DNA of 64,000 nt from G965204755 sp965243415. Its GTDB lineage: Bacteria > Acidobacteriota > Vicinamibacteria > Marinacidobacterales > Marinacidobacteraceae. Positions 45,793-55,544 of this stretch are shown here, piece by piece. Each line of letters begins with the position of its first letter. Position 1 is the stretch's first letter. Location of the stretch: the NCBI GenBank assembly GCA_965243415.1, contig OZ251549.1:2108001-2172000 (forward strand), given 5' to 3'. A model generated the notes under the pieces. That model was not told where the DNA came from. It saw nothing but the letters and a program-made list of their open reading frames with translations, and did no database searches. The translations under genes were made by a program, and so were the position numbers.

Positions 45793-47094
45793 ATGCGTCC
45801 CTCGTCCCTCGCCACCGGTCTCACCCTCTTCGCCTTCGCCGCCGTTTCGGCCCCCGCCGCCCCCGCCCAGGAGGCGGCTGTCGTCATCCGCGCCGACCGG
45901 CTCATCGTGGGCACCGACGCCCCGGTCATCCGCGACCCGGTGGTCGTCATCGAGGGGGAACGCATCACCGCGGTCGGCCCCGACGGCGCCATCCCGGTGC
46001 CGCGCGGCGCGACCGAGATCGCCCTCCCCGGCCACACCCTCCTCCCCGGCCTCTTCGACTGCCATGTCCATCTCGGCGGCGTCCCCGGCGACGGCGGAGA
46101 CACCCAGAAGATGCGGGAGACCGTCGCCCACGAGGCCATCTACGCCGCCGCCCACGCGAAGATCACCCTCGAACTGGGTTTCACCAGCGTCCGGAACATC
46201 GGCGCCGGCAATTACTACGACGCCGCGCTGCGCGACATGGTCGAACGCGGCGTCGTTCCCGGGCCGAGGATCCAGGCCGCCACCTGGGGCGTCGGCGCCA
46301 CCGGCGGCCACGCCGACATCAACGGCTGGAGCGCGGATGTGCCCACGCCGGGCTACGCCATGATCGCCGACGGTCCCGACGAACTCCGCAAGGCGGTCCG
46401 CTACCAGGTGAAGTACGGCGCCGATGTCATCAAGGTGACCGCCGGCGGCGGCGTCCTCTCCCAGGGCAACTCCATCAACGACCAGGCGTACACCCTCGAG
46501 GAGTTGCAGACGATCGTCGAAACCGCCTCCATGCTGGGCACCCCGGTGGGAGCGCACGCCCATTCCCCGGCGGCGATGAACGCGGCCATCCGCGCCGGCG
46601 TCGCCAGCATCGAACACGGCACCCTCATAGACGACGAGGGCATCCGCCTGGCGAAGGAACACGGCACCTTCGTCGTGCCCACGCTCTACACCCTCGACTA
46701 CATCATCGACGAAGGCGCCGAGAACGGCGTCCCGGATTACGCGATCGCCAAGGCGAAGGAGATCGCCGCCATGCAGCGCGAACGACTGGGCGCCGCCTTC
46801 CACGCCGGGGTGAAGTTCGCCTACGGCACCGACGCCGCGGTCTTCCCCCACGGCCGGAACATGCGCGACTTCGGCATCATGGTGGACGAGATGGACATCT
46901 CCCCGATGGCCGCCATCCAGACCGCCACCATCAACGCCGCCGAGTTGCTGGGCTGGGAAGAAGACCTCGGCTCCCTGGAGCAGGGCAAACTCGCCGACCT
47001 CATCGCCGTCGAAGGCGACCCCCTGGAGAACATCCGCCTCCTGGAGGATGTCCGCTTCGTCATGAAGGGCGGCGAAGTCATCAAGAGCCCGTAA
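45793..47094 (+). CDS. Exported amidohydrolase (imidazolonepropionase-like)
   Basis: Product of 433 aa. The first 26 residues form a signal peptide ending near PAAPAQEA. Metal-binding motifs are intact: FDCHVHLGG, the lysine-containing strand GADVIKVTAGGG, VGAHAHSP, GVASIEHGT and FAYGTDAAVFPHG. This is the secreted branch of the amidohydrolase family common in Gemmatimonadota and Acidobacteriota, often annotated as Xaa-Pro dipeptidase-like; the substrate is probably a peptide or cyclic amide. Its stop marks the boundary between housekeeping genes and the defence island, with only 41 bases before the next ATG. Confidence 0.9.
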   Translation: MRPSSLATGLTLFAFAAVSAPAAPAQEAAVVIRADRLIVGTDAPVIRDPVVVIEGERITAVGPDGAIPVPRGATEIALPGHTLLPGLFDCHVHLGGVPGDGGDTQKMRETVAHEAIYAAAHAKITLELGFTSVRNIGAGNYYDAALRDMVERGVVPGPRIQAATWGVGATGGHADINGWSADVPTPGYAMIADGPDELRKAVRYQVKYGADVIKVTAGGGVLSQGNSINDQAYTLEELQTIVETASMLGTPVGAHAHSPAAMNAAIRAGVASIEHGTLIDDEGIRLAKEHGTFVVPTLYTLDYIIDEGAENGVPDYAIAKAKEIAAMQRERLGAAFHAGVKFAYGTDAAVFPHGRNMRDFGIMVDEMDISPMAAIQTATINAAELLGWEEDLGSLEQGKLADLIAVEGDPLENIRLLEDVRFVMKGGEVIKSP

Positions 47095-47135
47095 ACGTTG
47101 CCTGACGCAAGAGCACGCTCACTCGGGTCATCGGT

Positions 47136-47864
47136 ATGTCGTTCGATCCTGAGATGGACAGGTCCATGACGTGTCCTCACTGCAGCGTATGGTTCAACGA
47201 CTCCCCAGACGAGAAAACTCTGGACGTGGAGGATGGTTGGGCTTGGGTGGTCTTGACCAGGCACTGCCCGAGGTGTCGTCGGCTGATTATCTCGCTTGCC
47301 TGTGTGCAGAGCGACGACGAGATATCGTCGTCCGAGTTCGTGGTTGAGCCACGGACGACCGGACGGGATCCCGCACCTGCCGAAGTGCCGCCGGAGATAG
47401 CGAAAGACTATCGAGAGGCGTGCCTTGTACTGACAGACAGTCCGCGGGCAAGCGCTGCGCTGAGCCGCCGGTGCCTTCAGCACATTCTGAGGGAGAAGGC
47501 GGGCATCAAGTGCCGTGATCTCGCAGCGGAGATCAAGAAGGCGATTGCTGATGGGCTTCCGTCCTATATCGCCCGTGATCTCGACGACGTTCGAACCCTC
47601 GGCAACTTCGCGGCTCACCCCAAGAAGAACACGAGGACTGGGGAGATCATCCCGGTCGAACCAAAGGAGGCGGAGCACAATCTCAATGTGATCGAGGCGC
47701 TGTTCGATCATTTTTTCGTGAAACCGGAGAAGGCTCGGAAGCTGCGAGAGGCTCTGGACCGGAAGACCGCCGCGACGAAAGAACAGGCTCCGGCGAACGG
47801 ACGCACCGAGACGGCGGACGGTTCCAGCGCCGCCGAAAGCGGACAGCGGGGCGATGGCGACTGA
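47136..47864 (+). CDS. Zinc-ribbon DUF4145 protein, first gene of the defence island
   Basis: Product of 242 aa. Two CxxC pairs (Cys13/Cys16 and Cys44/Cys47) form a zinc ribbon; residues 85-205 (YREACLVLTDSPRASAALSRRCLQHILREKAG, LDDVRTLGNFAAHP) are DUF4145, a helical domain seen with restriction and defence genes. The C-terminal tail is polar. G+C is visibly lower (about 57%) than in the flanking genes, so it was probably acquired. The next gene's ATG lies inside its last codons (11-base overlap), tying it to the helicase. Function unknown; a regulatory or nucleic-acid-binding role is plausible. Confidence 0.75.
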   Translation: MSFDPEMDRSMTCPHCSVWFNDSPDEKTLDVEDGWAWVVLTRHCPRCRRLIISLACVQSDDEISSSEFVVEPRTTGRDPAPAEVPPEIAKDYREACLVLTDSPRASAALSRRCLQHILREKAGIKCRDLAAEIKKAIADGLPSYIARDLDDVRTLGNFAAHPKKNTRTGEIIPVEPKEAEHNLNVIEALFDHFFVKPEKARKLREALDRKTAATKEQAPANGRTETADGSSAAESGQRGDGD

Positions 47865-50800
47865 ACCGGTGGCGAACCCCCCGGTTCTCGCGTCGGCGAC
47901 GCCGGCCGTCGAACTCCAGCCCGGCCAGGTCCTCGCCGGGCCGATGTTCGCGGAGCCGGTGCGGGTGGAGACCGTCAGCGCGAACGGCGCCGGTTCGCTG
48001 ACGGTCGGGGTCGTCGAGATCCGGAGCGAGCGGTTCCGGCGCGTCGTGCTGACCCCCGCCGATATCGCCCGGATCGAGATCGGCGCTTCGATCCCCACCT
48101 ACGACGGGGACGGGGCGCTGCTGCGGCTCGGGATCCAGGCGCACCTGCTCGGCATCGCCTACGAGTACGACCCCTGGTTCGCGCTCTCCACTTCCCGGGT
48201 GGATCCGCTCCCGCACCAACTCGACGCCGTTTACAACCACCTCCTCCGCTGCCCCAGCGTCCGCTTCCTGCTCGCCGACGACGCCGGGGCGGGGAAGACC
48301 ATCATGGCCGGCCTCCTCATCCGCGAACTGAAACTGCGCGGCCTCATCGAGCGCATCCTGGTGGTCGGCCCGGCGAACCTCTCCTTCCAGTGGCAGCGCG
48401 AACTCCACGAGAAATTCGACGAACAGTTCGTCGTCCTCAAGGGCGCCGACATCCGGGAACAGTTCGGCGTCAACCAGTGGCAGCAGCACGCCCAGGTCAT
48501 CACCTCCCTCGACTTCGCCAAGCGCGAGGAGATCCTTCCCGGCCTGACCCAGGCGGACTGGGACCTGGTCATCGTGGACGAAGCGCACCGTATGTCGGCG
48601 ACCGACCGGACCCACAGGAGCCAGCGCTACCGCCTCGGCGAGTCGCTGCGCGACCACAGCGCCCACCTGCTGCTCCTCACCGCCACCCCCCACAAGGGCG
48701 ACCCGGAGAACTTCTCCCTGTTCCTGCAACTGCTCGACGCCGACGCCTACGCCGATGTGAAGTCCATCCGCCAGGCGATGGAGGGCGGCGCCGCCCCCTT
48801 CTACCTCCGCCGCACGAAGGAAGCGATGGTGTATTTCCCGAGGCGCGGCGAGGACGGCGAGTGGGAAGCGAAGAAGGTTTTCACCAAGCGGATCATCCGC
48901 ACCATCTCGTTCGAGATCGCCGGCGAGGAATACGACCTCTACGAGAGCGTCACCCGGTTCGTGAAGCGCCACAGCCGACGCGCGGCGGCCCTCGGCGACG
49001 AACGCCGGGCGCGGGCGGTGGGCTTCCTCATGTCGCTCTATCAACGCCGGCTCGCTTCGAGCATCCACGCCGTCCGCCGTTCCCTCGAGAATCGCGCCGA
49101 ACGCCTGGAGAAGGGTCTGGCGCAGGCCCGGAAGCAGGCGCTCGACGCTCCCGCGACCCTCCCGGACCTCGAAGATCTCGAAGAGATGGAGGATTCCGAA
49201 CGGGAGCGCCTGGAACGACTCCTCGAAGCGGTCACCCTCGCCGGGAATCCCGAAGAGGTGCAGCGCGAGATCGCCGAACTGAAGCGACTCGCCGGGGAAG
49301 CGGCGAGAGTCGAGGAGAGCGGAACCGAGGCGAAACTCCGCCGCCTCGAAACACTGATGCGCGAGCAGGGCTTCTTCGACGCCCCCGAGCAGCGGCTCCT
49401 CGTCTTCACCGAGTTCAAGGACACCCTCCACTACCTGCTGCAGCGCCTGCGGGACTGGGGTTTCCGGGTCGGCTGCATCCACGGCGGGATGAAACCGGGC
49501 AGCCGGGACGAACCGGGCACCCGGCTCCACGCCGAGCAGCAGTTCCGCGAAGGCGGCATCCAGGTGCTCGTCGCCACCGAAGCCGCCGGCGAAGGCATCA
49601 ACCTCCAGTGCTGCCACCTGCTCTTCAACTACGACATCCCCTGGAACCCGAATCGGCTGGAACAGCGCATGGGCCGCATCCACCGCTACGGCCAACTGCG
49701 GGACTGCCTGATCTTCAACTTCTTCGCCGCGAACACCGTCGAAGGCAAGGTGCGGCAGCGCCTCCTGGAGAAACTCCAGCAGATCCGCGACGCCCTGGAC
49801 GACGACGCGGTGTTCAATGTGGTCGGCGAAGTCCTGCCGGCGACGGAGATCGAGGGCGTCCTCCGCGACTACTACGCCGGCCGCCTCGGCGAGGAGGACC
49901 TCGAAGAGCGGGTGCTCCGCGGGGTGGACGAGAGCCGCTTCCGCGAGATCTGCCAGGCGGCGCTCGAAGGCCTGGCCACCCGCTCGCTGAACCTGGAGAT
50001 GCTGACCGAGCGTCGCGCCCGGATGCAGGAACACCGGGTGGTCCCGGAGCGCATCGCCCGCTTCCTGCGCGAGGCCGCCGAAGTCGCCGAGATGCCGCTC
50101 CGGGCCGCGCCCCGGCTGGCCTTCACCTACGAGGGCGTCCGTCCGCCGCGCGCCCTGAAGCGCTACGAGGCCGACGCCGACTGGAAGATCGCCGGACTGG
50201 CGGCGCGCTACCCCCGCCTCTCGACCCACCGGGAAACCGCCGAGAAGCGGAACCTGGAGTGGGTCACCCCCGGCCATCCGCTCTTCGAGGCGCTCCGCCG
50301 CCACGCCCTTTCGTCCGCCGGGGAGGCCTTCACCCGCGGCGCCTGCTTCCACTCCGTCGCCCACGACGCCCCGGCGCGCCTCGACACCTACCGGGCGCGG
50401 GTCGTGGACGGCCGGGGCCGGGTGCTGCAGGAGCGACTGTTCGCCGTGGAACTCGCGGACGGGGCCGAGCCGCGGTGGCGCGACCCGGACCTCCTCGGCG
50501 ACCTGACCCCCGCCGCTCCGCCGCCGAACCTTCCCGCGGTCGCTGCCGCCCCGGAACCCCTCGAGTGGATGCAGACCCGGGCGCTCGCCGCCACGGCGGA
50601 GGCGCGGGAAGAGCGGATCGCCCAGGTGGAGCGCGTCGCCGCACATGTCGAGGTCTCCCTCACGGAGGTGCTGGTCCGCGCCGACCAGGAGATCGGCAAT
50701 GCGCACGAGGCCCGGGAGGAGGGCGTCGTCGGCGCCGAAGGCCGGCTGGCCCGGGCGGAGAACCGGTACGCCGAGATCGAAGCCCGCCGCGACCGCCGCC

Positions 50801-51315
50801 GCGAAGAGTTCGCCCGGGAGCGGACGCTTACCCTCCAGGGGATGGAACGCCTGGCCAGCGCCCTCATCCTGCCGCACCCGGACCGGGCGACCCCGGCCCT
50901 CCGGAACCTCCGCCCGAACCCGGAGACCGAGCTGACCGCCATGCGCGTCGTCATGGAGCACGAACGGGAACAGGGCCGCGAAGTCACGGATGTGAGCGCC
51001 GAGAACCTGGGCTACGACCTCCGCAGCCTCGACCGCGAATCCGGCGACCTCCGGCTCATCGAGGTGAAGGGCTTCGCCGCCGCCGCCGGGGGCCGCATCG
51101 CCCTGACCCCGAACGAACGCCGCGTCGCGGAGGACCGCCCGGACTGCTACTGGCTCTATGTGGTGACCGGCTGCGCCGGGGCCCCGACCCTGCGGCCCCC
51201 GGTGCCCGACCCGGCCCGCCTCGACTGGAAGGAAGTGAGCCAGGTCGCCCATTACGCGCTCGAGGTCGCGTCCCTCGATGCGGAACCGCCGCGCGGGGAG
51301 CCCGAATCGCGGTGA
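47854..51315 (+). CDS. SNF2-family helicase with C-terminal DUF3883 domain
   Basis: Product of 1153 aa. Motif I is LLADDAGAGKTIMAGLL (Lys148), motif II is VIVDEAHRM (Asp242), LLLTATPHKGDPENF is motif III; the second RecA domain has LLVFTEFKDTL, VATEAAGEGINLQCCHLL and NRLEQRMGRIHRYGQ. After a long coiled region (about 800-1000, Arg/Glu-rich) comes DUF3883 near residues 1030-1120 with LIEVKGF (Glu1070, Lys1072), a PD-(D/E)xK-like element. The layout is that of DrmD-type and similar defence helicases in DISARM-related and helicase-methylase-ATPase loci. It should translocate on invading DNA in the cytoplasm. It is followed after 36 bases by the AlbA_2 gene. Confidence 0.88.
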   Translation: MATEPVANPPVLASATPAVELQPGQVLAGPMFAEPVRVETVSANGAGSLTVGVVEIRSERFRRVVLTPADIARIEIGASIPTYDGDGALLRLGIQAHLLGIAYEYDPWFALSTSRVDPLPHQLDAVYNHLLRCPSVRFLLADDAGAGKTIMAGLLIRELKLRGLIERILVVGPANLSFQWQRELHEKFDEQFVVLKGADIREQFGVNQWQQHAQVITSLDFAKREEILPGLTQADWDLVIVDEAHRMSATDRTHRSQRYRLGESLRDHSAHLLLLTATPHKGDPENFSLFLQLLDADAYADVKSIRQAMEGGAAPFYLRRTKEAMVYFPRRGEDGEWEAKKVFTKRIIRTISFEIAGEEYDLYESVTRFVKRHSRRAAALGDERRARAVGFLMSLYQRRLASSIHAVRRSLENRAERLEKGLAQARKQALDAPATLPDLEDLEEMEDSERERLERLLEAVTLAGNPEEVQREIAELKRLAGEAARVEESGTEAKLRRLETLMREQGFFDAPEQRLLVFTEFKDTLHYLLQRLRDWGFRVGCIHGGMKPGSRDEPGTRLHAEQQFREGGIQVLVATEAAGEGINLQCCHLLFNYDIPWNPNRLEQRMGRIHRYGQLRDCLIFNFFAANTVEGKVRQRLLEKLQQIRDALDDDAVFNVVGEVLPATEIEGVLRDYYAGRLGEEDLEERVLRGVDESRFREICQAALEGLATRSLNLEMLTERRARMQEHRVVPERIARFLREAAEVAEMPLRAAPRLAFTYEGVRPPRALKRYEADADWKIAGLAARYPRLSTHRETAEKRNLEWVTPGHPLFEALRRHALSSAGEAFTRGACFHSVAHDAPARLDTYRARVVDGRGRVLQERLFAVELADGAEPRWRDPDLLGDLTPAAPPPNLPAVAAAPEPLEWMQTRALAATAEAREERIAQVERVAAHVEVSLTEVLVRADQEIGNAHEAREEGVVGAEGRLARAENRYAEIEARRDRRREEFARERTLTLQGMERLASALILPHPDRATPALRNLRPNPETELTAMRVVMEHEREQGREVTDVSAENLGYDLRSLDRESGDLRLIEVKGFAAAAGGRIALTPNERRVAEDRPDCYWLYVVTGCAGAPTLRPPVPDPARLDWKEVSQVAHYALEVASLDAEPPRGEPESR

Positions 51316-51339
51316 GCGCGCTGCCGGTGATCGAGGTCG

Positions 51340-51345
51340 TACGCT
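51340..51345 (+). promoter_or_regulatory. TACGCT box before the AlbA_2 gene
   Basis: TACGCT ends six bases before the ATG at 51352, the leaderless geometry seen before acs. It would allow the downstream genes to be transcribed independently of the helicase. Confidence 0.35.
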
Positions 51346-51351
51346 GACGCC

Positions 51352-52593
51352 ATGACCCGCACCGATTTGGTGGAACTGACCCGCTGCGGCCCGAGTTCCT
51401 TCGTCGAGTTCCAGCGCGACGACCTATCGCCGGAGGCGCTGGCGAGCGATCTGGTCGGGTTCCTCAACCTCGAGGGAGGTCAGGTGTTCCTCGGCGTCGA
51501 GGAGGATGGCGCGGTTTCCGGCCTGCGGCGGGAGCCGGGGGAAGTGGAGGAGTGGGCGATGGCTTCCGCGCGCACTCGGGTCCGGCCGGCGGTGATCCCG
51601 AGGTGGCAGACGATCCGCTGGGATGAGCGGCGAATCGTGGGAATCGTGTCCGTTCCGGGGAACGCCCCCGACAAGCCTTACCGGTCGCGGAGCGCGTCCG
51701 GCTGGGTCACGCGCGTCCGCGTCGGCACCCGGACCCGGGACGCCTCCGGCGACGAGGAGCAGAGCCTCTGCCGGCAGGCCGACCGCCCGGGTTACGGGAT
51801 GAAAACGGCGCTCGGTTCCGACCTCGGCGCCCTCGACCGGCGGCGTCTCCACGACTACTTCTGCCGCGTCCAGAAGAGAGAGGCGCTGGCGCCGGACGAC
51901 GACGCGGCCTGGACCGCGCTTCTGGAGACCCTGGGTTTCGCGACGGCCTCTTCGGTCGATCCCTACGCGACTGTAGCCGGAGTCCTCCTCTTCGGCAGGG
52001 CCCCGAAGCGCCTGTTGCCGCAGTCGGGGATCCGCGCCCGCTGCTTCCCGGGCCGGGAGATGGACTCCGCGCCGGAGCACGACCTGGTGTTGGCCGGCCC
52101 CCTCGTCGCGCTGCGCGGGGAAGACGGTTCGATCCGCGAGCCGGGGCTCGTGGAGCGCGGTTTGGACTTCGTCCGCCATAACGCCGGCCCCTCCGCCGGT
52201 CGCGATGGCGGGCGGAAGGCGAGGCGCCGGGAGTATCCGGAAGCAGTGGTCCGGGAGACCCTCGTGAACGGTCTGGTGCACCGTGATTACCGCAACCCCG
52301 GAACCGACCTGAACTTGGACTTGCTCCTGTTCTCGGACCGTCTGGAGGTTCGAAGTCCCGGGAGTCTGCCCGGCACCGTGACGCCCGAGGGGATGCGCTG
52401 CGGGCAGCGGTACTCGCGCGACCAGATGCTCGTCGCTGTGATGCGGGACTACGGCTACACGGTTCCCCGCGGGAGGGGCGTGCGGAACCGGATCATCGAG
52501 GGGATGCGCGCTCACAACGGCACGGAGCCCGACCTGATCGAGGAGGAGCATCGGTTCACCGTCCGACTCTGGAAGGACGCGCCCGCGGCATGA
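51352..52593 (+). CDS. AlbA_2 (schlafen-like)/HATPase_c_4 protein
   Basis: Product of 413 aa. Residues 15-120 (SSFVEFQRDDLSPEALASDLVGFLNLEGGQVFLGVEEDGAVSG) are the AlbA_2 nucleic-acid-binding domain; residues 285-375 (EAVVRETLVNGLVHRDYRNPGTDLNLDLLLFSDRLEVRSPGSLPGTVTPEG) are the GHKL-like HATPase_c_4 domain with the EXXXN type NxLxHRDY motif. Such proteins are often called RecG-like ATP-binding or transcriptional regulators and occur in many defence islands. The stop overlaps the DUF1156 methylase start by ATGA. It may sense nucleic acid or regulate the island. Confidence 0.82.
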   Translation: MTRTDLVELTRCGPSSFVEFQRDDLSPEALASDLVGFLNLEGGQVFLGVEEDGAVSGLRREPGEVEEWAMASARTRVRPAVIPRWQTIRWDERRIVGIVSVPGNAPDKPYRSRSASGWVTRVRVGTRTRDASGDEEQSLCRQADRPGYGMKTALGSDLGALDRRRLHDYFCRVQKREALAPDDDAAWTALLETLGFATASSVDPYATVAGVLLFGRAPKRLLPQSGIRARCFPGREMDSAPEHDLVLAGPLVALRGEDGSIREPGLVERGLDFVRHNAGPSAGRDGGRKARRREYPEAVVRETLVNGLVHRDYRNPGTDLNLDLLLFSDRLEVRSPGSLPGTVTPEGMRCGQRYSRDQMLVAVMRDYGYTVPRGRGVRNRIIEGMRAHNGTEPDLIEEEHRFTVRLWKDAPAA

Positions 52594-55529
52594 TCCCCCG
52601 CGAGTGCCGCCGCCTCGCGGAGGTGGACTTCCCCATCGCCGCGGTCTCGAAGCACGCCGTGGCCGAGCAGTCGGCGCGGCGGGGACATCCGAAGGGCCTG
52701 CACAAGTGGTGGGCGCGCCGACCGCTGGCGTCCTCCCGGGCGATGCTGCTCGCGCTGCTCCTGCCGGACCCCGCCGACGAGCACTGCCCTGACGAGTTCC
52801 GGGTCGAGGTCCGACGCCGCCTCGTGGAGGTACCGCAGCCGGCCCCGTGGCACTTCACGCTGCGGTCGGAAGAGACGGAGCACGAGGGGCTTCGGCGCGT
52901 CCTGCTCGGTTTCATCGCCGACTTCGCGGCGTGGGGGAACGCCTCCCGGCCGGCGTTCCTGAGGGCAGCGCGGGCGCTCGTCGCGGCCGCCCACGGTGAG
53001 GATCGTCCACAGGTTGTGGATCCCTTCGCCGGAGGCGGTTCGATCCCGCTGGAAGCCCTGCGCCTCGGCTGTGACGCCACGGCGACCGACCTGAATCCGG
53101 TGGCCTGCCTGATCCTGAAGACGATGCTGGAGGACCTTCCGCGCGCCAGGCCGGACCTCGCTTCGGAGGTTCGGCGTGTCGGAGAAGAGATCCGGGAGGA
53201 AGTCCGGCGGGAGTTGGCGGACCTCTATCCGCCGGACCCTGACGGTTCGATTCCGATCGCGTACCTGTGGGCTCGAACTGTGCAGTGCGAGTCGCCCGCC
53301 TGTGGGGCGGAGATGCCGTTGTTGCGCTCCATGTGGTTGTCACAGAAGCGCGGTCGTCGATCGGCGTTGCGACCGATCGTCCAAAGACGAGGCGGGTCGA
53401 CGCCGAAGATCGACTTCGAGATATTCCGACCCGGAGATGCGAAGGAAGTGGGTGCCGGCACCGTGCGGCTCGCTCGAGCTACCTGCCCCGCATGTAGCGA
53501 CGCCTTGCCGCCCGAACGAGTGCGATCTCAGTTGGCGTCGCAGCGTGGTGGAGCCGAGACTGTCTTCGACGGAGGTGGTCGGCGCCGTGCGGGAGCACGG
53601 TTGACGGCGGTTCTTGTCGCAGGCGCCGGCGACAGTGGTCGTCGGTTTCGGGGGCCGTGCGATCGGGACTACACAGCAGTACGACGAGCGCAGGACCTAC
53701 TGCTCGACGATCGCTCCAGGACGGAAGTGAAGGATCGGATCGACCTGCCGCTGGAGCCACTGCCACCGGTCGGCACCTTGGGTTTTCGCGTACAGCGGTA
53801 CGGAATGTTGAGGTGGCGTGACATGTTCACGGCTCGCCAGAGCGTCGCCCTGATCAGGTTCTGCGCTCATGTACAGAAAGTCCGATCCGATGATGTTCGC
53901 ACTATTCTCGCTCTTCGTATCGGCACGATGGCGGACGGGAATTGTTCGTTGTCGCGGTGGGAGAGTACCGCGGCTGCGCCGATCAATCTCTTCGCGCGAG
54001 GTTCAGTGCAGACCGTTTGGGATTTCTGCGAATCCACTCCAGTCAGTCGTACGAGGGGAGTTTTCCTCTCCGGAATCGATGCCGTCGCATCCACTGTCGA
54101 GAAGAATCGTATGCCGGAGGCGGGGCAAGTACAGCAGGCGGATGCAGCTGCGCACCCGCTTCCGGACCACAGTGCGGCCGTGTGGTTCACGGATCCTCCG
54201 TACTACGATGCGATACCGTACTCGGATCTGTCGGATTTCTTCTTGGTGTGGCTTCGGCGAGCCATGCCCGGACATCCGCTTCTCCGAGATCCCTTCGACT
54301 CGAACAACGTGCTGTCTCCGAAGACGCGCGAGGCCGTTCAGGACCGGACGAGGATTGACGATGGCCGACCGAAAGACCGTGAGTGGTTCGAAGACAAGAT
54401 GGCGCAGGCGTTCTCGGAGGGGCGTCGCGTGCTTCGGGACGATGGGGTCGGGGGCGTCGTCTTCGCCCACAAGACGACAGAGGGTTGGGAAGCGCTGCTG
54501 GCCGGGATGATCCGAGGCGGCTGGACGATCACCGCCTCCTGGCCGATCGCCACCGAAATGGTGCAGAGACTTCGCGCCCGGGACTCGGCGGCTCTGGCGA
54601 CGAGCGTGCATCTGGTCTGTCGGCCCCGTCCCGAGGATTCGGGAGTCGGGGACTGGGAGGACATCCGGCGGCAGTTGCCGGCTCGGGTCTCCGACTGGAT
54701 GAAGCACTTGCAGGGCGAGGGGATTCGCGGCGCGGATCTCGTGTTCGCCTGCATCGGCCCGGCTCTGGAGGTCTTCAGTCGGTACCGCACCGTGGAGACC
54801 GTGGACGGAACGGAGATCGCACTGCGGCAGTACCTCGAGCGGGTCTGGGACACCGTGGGGCAGGCGGCTCTGCAGCGGGTCCTGGGAGATGCCGGCGGGA
54901 CGCGCGGCGATCTGGAGGAGGACGCGCGATTGACCGCCCTCTTCCTCTGGACGATGCAGAGCAGCGACAGTGACGGCGCCGGGCCGGCAGAGGACGGCGC
55001 GGACGGCTCGCGCCGGACTCCGGGCCCGTATTCGCTCCCGTTCGATGTGGTGCGGCGCTTCGCCCAACCCATGGGGATCGACTTGGACGCCTGGACCGGC
55101 CGCACCATCGAAACGGAGAAGGGAGTGGTGCGGCTCCTTCCCGTGGCCCGCCGCTCGGAGCAGATCTTCGGGGGAGCGGCGGCGGAGGCCTCCGAGCCGT
55201 GGGGCGACGGGGAGCAGGTGGCGGAACAGTTGGCACTCGACATGGACTGGCATCGGAAAACCGAAGCCGCCGACTATCGCCGGAACGCGCCGGTCCTGGG
55301 GCCGGACGCCCGCATCCGTTCGGAGAAGGCCACGACCCTCGACCGGGTCCACGCGGCGATGTTGCTACAGTCGAGCGGCCGTTCGCAGGCGCTCCGAACC
55401 CTCCTGACCGAGGAGACGGCGCGCGGCCCGGAGTTCCTGCGGCTGGCGAACGCCCTGTCGGCCCTCTACCCCCGGGGAAGCGAGGAGAAGCGCCTCCTCG
55501 ACGCCATGCTCCTCGCCGTCCCCCGCTGA
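52590..55529 (+). CDS. DUF1156-containing DNA methyltransferase
   Basis: Product of 979 aa. The N-terminal DUF1156 signature is FPIAAVSKHAVAEQSARRGHPKGLHKWWARRPLASSRA, read across residues 10-50. Motif I is VDPFAGGGSIPLEAL (Asp144), and motif IV is TDPPYYDAIPYSDLSDFF (Asp535); KTTEGWEALLAGMIRGGW follows. The interval between motifs, about residues 217-535, presumably contains the target-recognition region and is markedly lower in G+C (roughly 58-60%) than both ends (about 70%). The enzyme is the modification component of the island, probably N6-adenine. It overlaps the AlbA_2 gene by ATGA; the ATPase array starts 15 bases later. Confidence 0.88.
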   Translation: MIPRECRRLAEVDFPIAAVSKHAVAEQSARRGHPKGLHKWWARRPLASSRAMLLALLLPDPADEHCPDEFRVEVRRRLVEVPQPAPWHFTLRSEETEHEGLRRVLLGFIADFAAWGNASRPAFLRAARALVAAAHGEDRPQVVDPFAGGGSIPLEALRLGCDATATDLNPVACLILKTMLEDLPRARPDLASEVRRVGEEIREEVRRELADLYPPDPDGSIPIAYLWARTVQCESPACGAEMPLLRSMWLSQKRGRRSALRPIVQRRGGSTPKIDFEIFRPGDAKEVGAGTVRLARATCPACSDALPPERVRSQLASQRGGAETVFDGGGRRRAGARLTAVLVAGAGDSGRRFRGPCDRDYTAVRRAQDLLLDDRSRTEVKDRIDLPLEPLPPVGTLGFRVQRYGMLRWRDMFTARQSVALIRFCAHVQKVRSDDVRTILALRIGTMADGNCSLSRWESTAAAPINLFARGSVQTVWDFCESTPVSRTRGVFLSGIDAVASTVEKNRMPEAGQVQQADAAAHPLPDHSAAVWFTDPPYYDAIPYSDLSDFFLVWLRRAMPGHPLLRDPFDSNNVLSPKTREAVQDRTRIDDGRPKDREWFEDKMAQAFSEGRRVLRDDGVGGVVFAHKTTEGWEALLAGMIRGGWTITASWPIATEMVQRLRARDSAALATSVHLVCRPRPEDSGVGDWEDIRRQLPARVSDWMKHLQGEGIRGADLVFACIGPALEVFSRYRTVETVDGTEIALRQYLERVWDTVGQAALQRVLGDAGGTRGDLEEDARLTALFLWTMQSSDSDGAGPAEDGADGSRRTPGPYSLPFDVVRRFAQPMGIDLDAWTGRTIETEKGVVRLLPVARRSEQIFGGAAAEASEPWGDGEQVAEQLALDMDWHRKTEAADYRRNAPVLGPDARIRSEKATTLDRVHAAMLLQSSGRSQALRTLLTEETARGPEFLRLANALSALYPRGSEEKRLLDAMLLAVPR

Positions 55530-55544
55530 CGCCCGGCGCGAACC

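Noticed and set aside
47683..51252. A 1189-codon minus-strand open frame
   Set aside because: Antisense to the SNF2 helicase gene, whose motifs are complete on the plus strand.
47854..55529. Calling the island DISARM
   Set aside because: The SNF2-DUF3883 helicase is DrmD-like, but no DUF1998 (DrmB), DrmA helicase or DrmC phospholipase D gene is in the window.
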